Shown here one piece after another: positions 25,101 through 35,415 of a stretch of DNA of 64,000 bases. Below the pieces are notes generated by a model. That model was given only the letters and a program-made list of their open reading frames with translations. It ran no database searches and was not told the DNA's origin. How positions within the stretch are numbered: position 1 is the stretch's first letter; each line of letters starts with the position of its first letter. Source of the stretch: Luscinia megarhynchos (Eukaryota; Chordata; Aves; Passeriformes; Turdidae); contig CM067589.1 of the NCBI GenBank assembly GCA_034336665.1, positions 3,191,290 to 3,255,289 of the forward strand, given 5' to 3'. A program made the position numbers and the translations under genes.

Positions 25101-28100
25101 CTGACAAGTGCTCCTGCCAAGTAAAGGCTCAGCACTAGGAATTCTTATTTTTGGGTTTTACAGGCAGCTGAGATAAGGTCAGAGAGCTTGGATTCAGGAT
25201 GCATGGCATATTCTGAAAAGCAACAAGAAGGGCAGGAGAGTAAACTTCAGGGTGAAAAAAACAGAGAGATGTGGCACTGATATAAAAGAGAGCAGCAGCT
25301 GCATGGCTGGTCCTACCCAGAACTGCATCCCTACTTACTCCTTCTTGTTAGCTGGAGCATGCTGCAGGAGATGCTTCTTCACATCAGATTCACTGATCTT
25401 CTCATCCACTGCCACGAGCAGCTTCTGAGCTTTGGCATCCACATCTCCCACATCCACACCCCCTTCGTGGTGGAAGAGCACATAGTCTCCCTCACGGGCA
25501 GCATAGATGCACACATAGAACTCTTCCTCCTGCACCACAGAGCAAAGACAAGCATTTATCAGTGACACCCAGAGAAGACCCTGGAGAGGCTTTTGTGCCA
25601 GTGCTGGGATTGGGGCAGCTGAGCCCAATGTTGAGCTTCCCAAGGAGCAGCAGTGCTGGAGCAGCCATGACACTGTCCAGGGCTGTGCAGCAACACTGTC
25701 AGCTCACCAGCACACTCCCAAACTTCTGCCTTCTCCACTGTACCAATCCAGCTAAGCATGCAAGTCCAGAGAGATTTAAAAGCCTGCTTTGATGGTGTAC
25801 TAACCTGTTTGTGAGGGACGAAGGGCTCAATCAGAAAGTTCTTCAGGATTCCCTTGGCATTAGCAATCTGGGGACAGAAAACAAGATAAAGCACCCATAA
25901 CCACTTGTCCAGAACATTTGTGGCAGCATAAGGAAAGCCTTGAGAATAATCAGCACTGCTCTAAAACTGCTCCCTCTCCACTGTGCCTCCTGGGGAACCA
26001 CTTCTCCCTCTCCAGCACAGCATTCAGCACTGTGACCCCAGGATATCTGGTTACATGAGTCGGTCACCTTTCCCACTCCTAGCAGGACTGAAGGGTATCA
26101 GAATTACACCAGGTCAGCTCCTCTCCTCTCAGAGACAGCACTGTCACTGGGCCCTGCTCTGCACAGTGAGACACAAGGGCTTGAGCTGCTCTTTGAAGTA
26201 GTGGAAAATGTAGAAGTGAGGAACTCCTGAGCTTGTGGCAGAAGCAGAGTAGTGTTCACCCTGAAATGGTATCAGGGAGCACAGAAGAGCAAGAGAATCC
26301 TTCAGCCTCTTCTTATGGGTGCAAGAACTGTTCTGTGTAGGCACTTTCCTGTTATCCAAGCCCATGTTTCCAGGCTAAAGAGACACTGGGGGATATTCCT
26401 TGCTCCTGAGGACACCAGCGGTCCCAAGTCTATGGCTCAATCCTTGCTTTAGATATGGTTGGTGGGTTGTGCTAAAGGAGTAATTTCCACACCCATTGTT
26501 TTCCCAATGGGCAGCACCCACGATGCTGCTCCTGCTGCTTCCCAATTCTTGCTGCACCAGCTCAGAGCCAGAGCCAGCAGCAAATCAATCCCAGCAGAGC
26601 CAAAGGCATAAATCCCTTGAGGCAGCACAACTCCATCAGCTCCCAACACACAGCAGCAGGGATGGCAGGCACTTCATTATCATTAGCACTGCACTGTCAT
26701 TCCCAGGAAAATAAATATTACACAGCAGCACTGAGTTAAAATAAGCCTGAAGTAACACTCAATCATCAGCCAAAACACAGGGGCTGGCTGCAGAGGAGCA
26801 GTGATTTTACAGCTCTTGTTGTCCTGGGCACAAAAGCAAAGCACTCACCGTGGTTTCCTGGCCCAGGCGCTGCTTGAGCCAAGCCTTCACCTGATCCAGA
26901 GTGAGGTTAATCCCCACCAGGCCGAGCTTCCCACGTCTCTTAATGAGCTGATCTGGCTTCACCACCAAACGCTACAGAGGTTGGACAAGAGATTGAAGGA
27001 ATGAGCATTAGACAGTGACTCTGGTAGAGTGGTTCTCTGCAGATAGTGAAAACTTAAATCAGTTCTGCACAGCACAGGTCCTTGCAAAATTCCTTTAATC
27101 TTGGCAAATCCAGCTCCTGGTATAACGTGCCTGCAAGTTTGGGCTTTTTTACACTGTACTTTGAGAAAAGCCACCTCGTTTCTACTCAGCTATGAGCAGA
27201 CATCAGAGGCTGAGGAGGCAGCTTGCTCCGACTTTTTTTGATGAAAAAACCCAATAAAAGTCATGACACACACAGACAGTTGCTCACAAAAATATATTTT
27301 ATAAAAAAAAGCTCCTGCTGTCACTACACTTTGTTTGTGAGACTGGCTAGGGCCAGGGTCATGCACATTTCAGCCAACTGACTGTGGCTCTTTATAAGAT
27401 ACCCATGGGTAGCTGCACCTGGGTTACACACACCTCTAGCTTGCAAATACCTTTTAAAATACCAAACTAGAACTGGGTGTCATTCTTCTGTACTACTGAT
27501 GCATCCTGGAACTTCAGTTACTTAAGAGTCAGAACACACTGTGCTGCAGTACAGGACACTGACCATGGTGTTGCTGCTGGACCCTGAAGCCCTTTCCAGC
27601 CTTACAGAACCTGCCTTAAAGGCCCAAGAGCATCCTTGCTCCCTCCTGGCTTCTTGCAAGGCTTTTAACAGCAGTGCTGGTCTCTTCCTGCAGTTCATTC
27701 AGGCACTTGAGCATGGAACATCTAATTAGTGCAGGGCTTCTATCAGTCAGTCAAGTCAAGGACTATGAGACATTCATGTTCTCCAGCCAATGACTTAATA
27801 TAATTAACCACTGGAAAGCAGCCAGCTTGGACAGCTAATAAAAAGAGCTCTGGCTATGTTTTCTCTACAGAAAGTGTGAGGATGAGATACAGAGATAAAT
27901 GACTTTGCACTGGAAAATTTAAAAAAGGAAGTTTTCCCTGACATTTTGCTTAGATTCAAGAAAACTAAGCAGTGTCCCAACATGACATTAAACCCAGACA
28001 CAGAGAGAGCACTCTCTGATTTCAGAGAGCAAGGCCTTGAGAACAGGGACTGACATCTCTGCCTGAATCAACATCTTTTCTCTTCTGTTCAGTTATGAGC

Positions 28101-28472
28101 AACTGGTTCACAGCTATCTCTGCTCCTGTATTTCACAGTTCTAAAGGAATAATCAGCCCCCCATGAGGTGATACTGAGCCTTGAAGCAAGGCTGGTTTCT
28201 TCATCAGGTTGGGAGTGACTGTGGCAGAGCAGCAGCAGCAACTGGTCCTTCAGGAGGACTGGAGCAGTGCTGAGGGGCCCCAGGAAGGCAGATGCTGCTG
28301 GGCCTGTCCCTACCTCGCTCAGGAGCCACGGGTGGTCCTGGGTGAGCCGCGCCCAGTCCGTGGCCGGGGTGACCCGGGCATACTTGAAGCGGTTCTGGAT
28401 GGCAGAGGAGGTGCAGATGTACTTGTACAAGAACTCCTTCCCAGTCTGCTCAGAGATGGCTTTGGCTGACAT
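10157..28472 (-). CDS. ACLY: ACLY, ATP-citrate synthase (27 coding exons)
   Basis: Cytosolic ATP-citrate lyase converts citrate, CoA and ATP to acetyl-CoA, oxaloacetate, ADP and phosphate, and feeds fatty acid and sterol synthesis and histone acetylation. Exons in transcript order: 28314-28472, 26849-26971, 25805-25867, 25339-25529, 24328-24407, 23746-23876, 22287-22405, 21694-21830, 21228-21289, 20970-21087, 20682-20836, 19868-19958, 17572-17713, 15664-15832, 15115-15219, 14680-14876, 14459-14540, 14013-14123, 13379-13506, 13092-13185, 12694-12848, 12226-12376, 11580-11723, 11286-11399, 10712-10794, 10408-10484, 10157-10251. The sum is 1092 codons, i.e. 1091 residues, equal to the shorter human isoform. 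Visible landmarks are the start [13 protein letters not shown], the regulatory site RTASFSES, the phospho-histidine loop [10 protein letters not shown], the citrate-synthase-like motifs [16 protein letters not shown] and NVDGFIGV, and the C-terminus PEHMTM. The intron after 23746 has a GC donor. Confidence 0.97.
18209..18223 (+). repeat. G15 homopolymer in ACLY intron
   Basis: An uninterrupted run of 15 G lies inside the intron between ACLY exons 17572-17713 and 19868-19958. It is likely variable in length and error-prone in assembly. Confidence 0.9.
24412..24429 (-). repeat. A18 (T18 on gene strand) at ACLY exon acceptor
   Basis: Eighteen A on the plus strand read as T18 on the ACLY strand. 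The run ends four bases before exon 24328-24407 (T18, then ACAG, then the exon), so it forms essentially the whole polypyrimidine tract of that acceptor. Confidence 0.85.
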
Positions 28473-28478
28473 GGCTAC

Positions 28479-31400
28479 CTAGTCTGGATGGGGAAAAAAA
28501 CCAAAAAAAATCCATCAGGAACAGAGCCCTGTTCTGGCCAAGAACCCACATCACTCAGCTCAACACGAACCCAAAGCAAACCAAAGTCTCCTCGTTACAT
28601 AAAATCAAAAAACTCCTGATGAGCAAGAACTACTCATGATGCTTAAAACCTCTACACTGTTCCCCTGCCATGCACACTGTTTTCATCCAGCCTTGTCTGC
28701 AGGGAAAGGCAGAACCCCTGCAGCTTGTCCCAGCCTCCACCAAGCCTCTCCCAAAGCCACAGCTTGGAGGATCCCTCACAGCCAGGGCAGTGCCCAGCTC
28801 TCTCCAATGTCACAGCACCCCAGAATTGCTCCTGGTGTAACCCACCCACCCCTTCTCCTGCTGCACTTCCAGGGAGGGATCTCCTCCCTCCCACTCACTT
28901 CTCTAAGGCATCCCATATTCCCAGTCAAGCCTGACTCTGGGCACATCAGCAATCCCCATCCCTTTTCTAAGGGGAAAAGAAAACACTGCCAGGATTACCA
29001 AAACTAGAATAGGCTTACATTACTGTTCTTTCTTGTTTCAGAACCAGGTTTCTTGGAAAGAGCTTTACATCTCACAGAATAAGATGCTCAAGACAACAAT
29101 AAAGATTAAAGTTAGTCAGTTTTTGTTTTGGGTTGGCTTTTTTTCAAGAAAAATTCCTAATTCAGTCCCTTTCCTATGGATGGCTGGCTTCTTTTTTCGA
29201 GTATATTCCAAAGTGATGTAGGCAAATGACTTCTGACCTCAAGAGTCTAACTATTCTTTTTGATATGCAGCAAAAAAGTCATAGGTACCAAAAGTACATT
29301 TATTTTTAACTGCCATAAATGCTTATTTAAAAGAATACTTCATCCCAGTGACCCTATCTGCATGTGTCACACATCAGAACTGGGTGCTGTGATCAGCCAG
29401 CAGGTTTGGTGTGTCTGGAGGGTCAGACTGCTGACAGGGAGGCTCAAGCAGCAGCTCCTCCTGCATTTTGAGTGGCTGGGGTCATGTCACTGTTCTCCAA
29501 GCACAGCCAGTGTGGCAGGAAGCAAAAACACCTTTGGGATGGATTCTGGGAGAGCTGCAAAGCAGAGGTGGACCAACACAAAATAAAATGAGTTCAGATT
29601 CCATCTGAGCACTGGGACAGCCAAATACTAGAATGGCTCAGTAAGACTATGTGCCCTCACAACACACATACCCCACTTCAGACCCACAGAGGGAAACAGC
29701 TAGCAAATTCCAGTTATTTCTTGTGCTGCCCTCTGGGTAATAACCATCAGTAATCAGCTGGGCTATTCACCCTATAAGCAAACACAGACTAGGCAGGGAT
29801 TAACTAGCCATAATTAGAAATATTAGAATAATTTCTCCCTATAGCAGAAGGATGGAGGTAGGTCCATCCCAGCTCCCACTCCATAATAAGAGGCAGGTTG
29901 CATTCCCTGAGCTTCCAAAACCAAAACAGGCCAGACCAAGTGTGTTACAGAAAGCTGAAAACTACACTTAAGGACCAGCAGTCAAAAAATGCCACTGCCA
30001 TCTTTTCAAATGCAATTCCAGGGTTAAAAAAAGGCAAAGCTACAGCAAAGGCAAAAGACAAAGAACAGCAGGGCCACTTTCAAAGAGTTCTGATGTAAAA
30101 CCTAAACACAGGTTCTAACTTAATCCCATTTCAAAAGAGGGCCAGGCAAAGTTTCTGCAGCATCCCATCTTTCATCAGACTCAACCCCCCACTCCTGTCA
30201 CCAGGAACACTTGACCCTAAGTGCCTGCTGAAACAGCCCCTGTTAGTTTGTTAGCCCAGTGCCAAAGCCAAGGTGGCCTGACAAGACAGGAGCTCTTGTG
30301 AGCAGCCAGAGCACACCAAACCCCAAACCCACAGCCCAGAATGATTCTGCAGCCACCACACCACTGCCCAGCCTCACACACACACAACTCATCTGTACTG
30401 CAGAGCCCAAAACTTTCCACTGGAAAGCAGAGCTATTTCTGAGAGCAAGCTCAGCTCCCACAATACCTGCAGCCACCATTTGTTCTGCCTGGGAGGGAGC
30501 TGTAATATTCATGCTTCAAACCCCTTTGAAATCCATCAACTCCACAATCTGCTCAGGGCCTGTCCCAGAGAAACTCTGTCACATCTCACTGCAGCAGAAG
30601 CAGATGGGTAAAAGAAAATGGCAAACATATTTCTTTAAGAAACCTAAGTACTTGTCATTTCTCCAGGGTGTCACAGAGCCTCTGAACAGCACTGCAGAAC
30701 TTCAGTGCACAATTACAAATTAAACCACTCAGACTGATGCTGGTTATGCCAATGAATACTCTGCAATTGCAGGACACTGGACCCAGGGTGCCTCTCAGGT
30801 CTTATTAAGAATAGTCCCATAAAAAAAAAACTCAGTGGGAACAAGTGACATACAAGGGATTCCTTAAACCTGAGGGACACAAAACAGAGCTGTTCTTCTC
30901 TCAGCACCATTTATGGTCTTTTTTATGCTGCTCCCCTGGTTTCCCTCAATTTCATCACCTCATTTTTGCAGTAACACTACTGGGGTAAAGAAATGAAACT
31001 ACAGAATTCTTACAATAGCAGTAAATGAAAAATAACATCCTTGTGTCATGGCAACAGAACTGCAGGAATGAGGCTGTTCTGACCTTATCTGCCCGAGTTT
31101 CACGTTTCCTAAACATTATCAAGTTTTTAATCACACCCCTCACTCAGTTTTTCCACTGCCTTTCTCGTGGGACAGGGAGCACAAAGCAATTGCTTCAGTC
31201 TGCTGAACTGTTAAACTAAGAGATCAGCAGGAAAATAATCCATAGGGCATCAGCAATTCCTGGCTGTGTGTGCTCGTGCAGGTCCCTTGACAACCAGGGA
31301 GACCCGACCAGAGCAGGTCCATTAACTCACTGCATCTGTTCTGCTGACACCAAGCAGGGGCACAGCCTCATGTCACTACAGAGGCAGAGGAACTCCATCT

Positions 31401-33823
31401 CCCCAGATTCCCAGGAATGAGACAGGTTCAAACTCTCCAGAATAATCTTATTTTAAGTCATGCCTAGTACCTGCAGTGCTGGGGAGAGCAGTGGCTGCAC
31501 CTCTGAAAATAAACACAGGAAAAATGTCCCTTTCTCTGCCCAAAACACAAGCTGTGGGATAACAACATTCTCTTCTCTGTTCAGCATTCAGACTGATGTG
31601 CATTTTCTCAGCACTTCAGGCCCCAGACCTTGCACCCATCACACACAAGGGCAGATTCATGTCAGCAGCACATGTGCCACAGATTTCCATGAATGATCTG
31701 TGTTCATTTAGTGAGGCTGCAACACAAACAGGTTCCCTGCAATACCTTGGAGACTGTTCTCTCATCCTTCATACCCACCAATTCAAAAACCAGCTGGATT
31801 CCAGGCTTGCTAGCAAGTCCAGAGCAAGTAAGAGACATGGATTAGATCATATTTTCAGGAGCTCAGCGACACTTATTCCCTCAAAACATCACCTGTCAAA
31901 TACATGCAAAGAAGTTGATGCTTGGGGAAAAATTTCTGAATGTATTGACAGAGAAAACCAGTGGGATGGTGGCAAGGCAGGCAAGAGTCCTCAAGCTGCA
32001 TTTTGTGTTTGCTGGGACACAAGTGACACACCTGCCCCAATATATCTGCAACCAGATGAAGGGTGCATGCAACAGATCCAAAGGAAACACAGATGGAGAA
32101 ACAGGGAAGGCATTCCTGACAAAGAACTCAGACAAAATCTCCCTGGCTCCCAGAAGATCAATGATGTGGCACTGCTCAGTGCAACACAGTCTGTTCTGCA
32201 AGGGGAGAAAAAGTATTACAGACATTGATTTAGTTTCTCTTCTAACCAGAAGAAAAGGTGTAATTCAACTTCACCAATTTGTGCTCACACATGGAATTCT
32301 CTGAGATCCAGATTGGTACCATCCTCCAATTGCACCTGAAGGACACTTCAGAGCAGGAGGAAAGGACTCCCTCTCCAGTGAAGACTTGACGCCCACTCTC
32401 CCAAGAATTGTGTCAACAAACCCACACCATGAAGCAGCCTCTCCCCTCCATTCCAGGTCATTTATTAACACAGTTCAAGCTAAGCCAGTATTTTCAGCCC
32501 ATGGCAGCGTGAAAAGTTACATCAGCTCCCACCTGGCAAACCCGTGTGTTTCATCAGAGGATGGCGAGGGCTCAGTGCCGCAGCCAAGGCGAGGTCATGG
32601 TCCTGCAGCTGCAGTTGGGAAATGCTCTGTGGGGTGATGCAAACAGGTGCTGCATGCCCAGCTCTGGGGGAGGCTCCCTGCACACATGGAACCTCTGAGA
32701 AACACACGACAGCCAGGGAAGAGCACGGACCATGGACCTGTGGCTAACTGAGAGCAGCAGACAGGCTCCCCATGCCTGTGGGCACCCAGTGCCACAAGGG
32801 GGGAATTTGGGAATCCTGTCATTAAAGATCATCTTCTTCTACAGCCTTGGGGCTCCTTAATAAGCTTTTTCCTTAAATCACTTGCACAGCATACAGCAGT
32901 AAAGGGCTCCCTGGCCACCACGGCTGGGCAGGACTTCCAACTGTAGCTGTTCTTGTTTGGGAATCACTTCAGGCAGCACTGGAACCGTGGGAAGAGCCCT
33001 GACACCTGCAGAGTCTCACATGCATGACACCCAACAGGAGAAGAGAAGATACTCTGAGCTCCAAACCCAGTTAGTGACCAGAAAGAGCACAGACACCTGC
33101 AAACAGGATAGTCAGGGTGCACCCCAGTTTTCAGCCTGCAGAGAACAAACTGTTTAACAGAGAGAAGGGAGAGTCGGTATAACAGGATGAGAATTTCGAA
33201 AGCAGCAAGACAAACAGGAGATGTTTGCAAGCAGCAAACAGGAGAGCTGGAACACAGCCAAGTGTCCCGGGAAGGGAGCGACACACGGGCAGTGCACGCT
33301 GCTGCCCGTATGGGAACGGCGTGATCCCGACGCGGGGCTGCTCCTCCAGGATGGCCACGAAAGGATTTTCCTTACGGCAGTGCTCTGGCCAAGGCCCCTT
33401 GGACCAGGGGTGAAAAACGCGTAAAGTCGGACCCCTTTCCCTTGGTGATCGCTGCGCTGTGAGCACCGCACAGTGTCCGTGGCCCGGGGACACCCCGGGC
33501 ACCGGGCGGGGATCGGCACCGCGGCGGGGACACCTCGGGCACCGGGAGCCGGGCGGGGATCGGCAGCGCGGCGGGGACACCCCGCAAGGTCAGGGCGGCC
33601 GTGCCGGCGGGAGCGAGGGGCTCCGCACCGGACCGCACCGGGCGGCCGCTCCTGCCGGCGAGCCCACAGGCCGCTCCCGGGGCTCGCCCGCCCTACCGCC
33701 AGCTACCGGGGCCGCGGCCGGCCACAACCAGCGCGGCTCCCGCCCCAGATGCGTGGGCAGCGCCGGCAGAGGCTCCGCCACGTGCCGGGCACAGCGCGGC
33801 GCTGCAGCCGCCTCAGCACTCAC
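28479..33823 (-). other. ACLY intron 1; no gene recognised
   Basis: The coding start exon has an acceptor at 28479-28480 (AG, then GTAGCC and ATG), so an upstream non-coding exon is required. The best donor is at 33822-33823 in the CpG island, giving a 5.3-kb first intron. It contains only short frames without family or splice support, a brief CA run near 30378, and no mobile element I can name. Confidence 0.6.
33475..33590. repeat. Short GC-rich tandem repeat near ACLY exon 1
   Basis: About two copies of a unit near 57 bp with the pieces GGGCACCGGG, GGCGGGGATCGGCA and GCGGCGGGGACAC. It lies inside ACLY intron 1 at the edge of the CpG island. Confidence 0.65.
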
Positions 33824-34060
33824 CTGGGCCCCGCTCGGCCGCTCCCGCCCCGCTCCGCTGCCGCTCCGGCCCCGCTCACGCCGCCGCCGCCGCCTTTTGT
33901 TCGCGGAGCGCGGCCTCCCCGGCCCATCGGGCTACGGCCGCCGCCGCCGCTCATTGGCTGCGGCCGCTGCCACGTGCGCGTTGCCTGAGCGCTCGCCGCG
34001 CACCCATTGGCCGCCGCCGGTGGGGTGCGGCCGCGTAGCCTTGTGGGAGTCGTAGTTCCG
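33824..34060 (-). promoter_or_regulatory. ACLY: ACLY non-coding exon 1 and core promoter
   Basis: A minus-strand donor (CCCAG|GTGAGT) at 33824/33823 marks the end of a 5'UTR exon in a dense CpG island. Upstream on the gene strand are two CCAAT boxes (33953-33957 and 34006-34010, 53 bp apart), a CACGTG E-box at 33971-33976, and ACTACGACTCCCA at 34044-34056, which fits the ZNF143/THAP11-type consensus ACTAYRNNNCCCR. There is no TATA box. NF-Y and E-box factors are known regulators of lipogenic promoters; use here is inferred. Confidence 0.65.
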
Positions 34061-34122
34061 GCACCCTCGCCCCGCCCACAGCGGGACCGCGGCCGTGACC
34101 CCCACGCCAGACTCGCCGCCGT

Positions 34123-34148
34123 TGACGTCACCCGCCACAATGACGTCA
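34123..34148. promoter_or_regulatory. Pair of full CRE palindromes
   Basis: Two perfect TGACGTCA palindromes at 34123-34130 and 34141-34148, 18 bp start to start, lie between the head-to-head genes ACLY and ODAD4. CREB/ATF proteins bind this sequence; which gene they serve is unknown. Confidence 0.7.
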
Positions 34149-34149
34149 C

Positions 34150-35330
34150 AGGCCCACCGCCCAACGGTACCGGCGGCGGGAACGGGGCTCCTTCCCCGGG
34201 ACATGCCGAGAAACTTCCCGCGGGCGCGTTGCGACTGCGGGGGCGGGCGGTGCCCGGTGGTACCCCCGGGGGAGCGGCGGGACTGCCAGAGCCGCGTCAC
34301 CGGTGCCACTGCGGGCGGCACCGCTGGAGCGCGATCCCCGGGACGCGGCCAACGGGGCGAGCCCGCTGCATCCTGCCTCCCCGCGTTTCCTACAGCCTCT
34401 CAAGGCAGCCGCCACGGCTCTCCTGCTTCCGAGGAATACCCAGCCCACATTCACTTTTTCCCTGGTATTTCCAGCCCGTGAGCAACGCGCTCGTCATCGG
34501 CGCTGAGGGAGCACCCGCGCGGCGAGCAGGCGATGGCCGGGGCTGTGGTGTCCCCAAGACAATGTCACCGGGCTGGGCACAGCCCTCACGAACACGGTGC
34601 TGCTGCCCACCCCGCTGGGGACGCCGTGTTATACCCTGCTGAGCCAGTGAGGAAAAAAATCTTCACGCAAAAAGTTACCGAACGCTTAATCTGCCTGAAA
34701 CTCCCGGCGCGGCTCCCCGGAGACGGGGTGTGTCAGGCCGGCCGCCCACTCCGGAGCTCGGCAGTGCGTCTGCCCAGCCTGGCGTGACCGCAGCCCGCCT
34801 CCCGCCCCGGCCGGCCAGAGCCCGGCCGTGCTCATCTGCCTCGTGGTGACATCAAATGTCACCGGCTCCGAGCGGGACACATGCCCCCCCGCCCTTTCTC
34901 TGAGTCAACTTGGCAGGAACAAAGTGTTTCAAGCACAGATCTTGGCGCAGGGTCTGACCCAGCGCCAAAATAAAGTCAGGACTGGAGCGCTGATGGGAGT
35001 GAACCAGCATTTGCCGCTCGTCATTTATTTGGCCAGGATTAGACCCCTCAGCGCTGACACCGGTACCGGGGCCAGGACTGAATAAGCGACTGTAGTAGGG
35101 AGGCGGTGGCTGTGTGGAACACACAGGCCACTGCCCGCTGGGACACAGGAACCGGCTCTGCCCGGTGTTCGGCAGCCGCCGAGGCACCGCTGCTTCACTG
35201 AGCGGCCGCGCGGGTGGAAGAACAGAACCGCACGGAGCCGGGTCGGGTCAGAGGCACGGCGAGCACCGGCGGCAGCGAGCCCCGAGCCCGCCCGGGACAC
35301 CCGCACCGCGCGTGCGCAGCGCCGGGCGCG
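34150..35330. other. GC-rich interval between ACLY and ODAD4 promoters
   Basis: About 1.2 kb of mostly GC-rich sequence joins the two CpG-island promoters. Long frames exist on both strands but show composition-driven overlap, no splice logic and no recognised family, so no gene is called. Confidence 0.5.
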
Positions 35331-35336
35331 GCTCGT

Positions 35337-35415
35337 CACTTCCGGGGCGGGACACCTCGCCGGAAGTGGGTGTTACCCTGTAACCGTTGCTTGGCAACGG
35401 CGGCGCAGCGCAGCC
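35337..35415 (+). promoter_or_regulatory. ODAD4: ODAD4 core promoter with X-boxes and ETS pair
   Basis: Just before the start codon are two adjacent imperfect palindromes of RFX X-box type: GTTACCCTGTAAC (35372-35384) and GTTGCTTGGCAAC (35386-35398), one base apart. Upstream is an inverted pair of ETS motifs, CACTTCCGG (35337-35345) and CCGGAAGTG (35360-35368). RFX factors drive ciliary genes, which agrees with the role of the downstream gene. The motifs are seen directly; binding is inferred. Confidence 0.7.

Noticed and set aside
31596..32228. 210-codon plus-strand frame in ACLY intron 1
   Set aside because: No family, no flanking splice sites of a coherent gene, and opposite to the host gene.
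33459..34642. Several frames of 120-210 codons on both strands at the ACLY CpG island
   Set aside because: Composition-driven (high GC lowers stop frequency), mutually overlapping, with no homology recognised.
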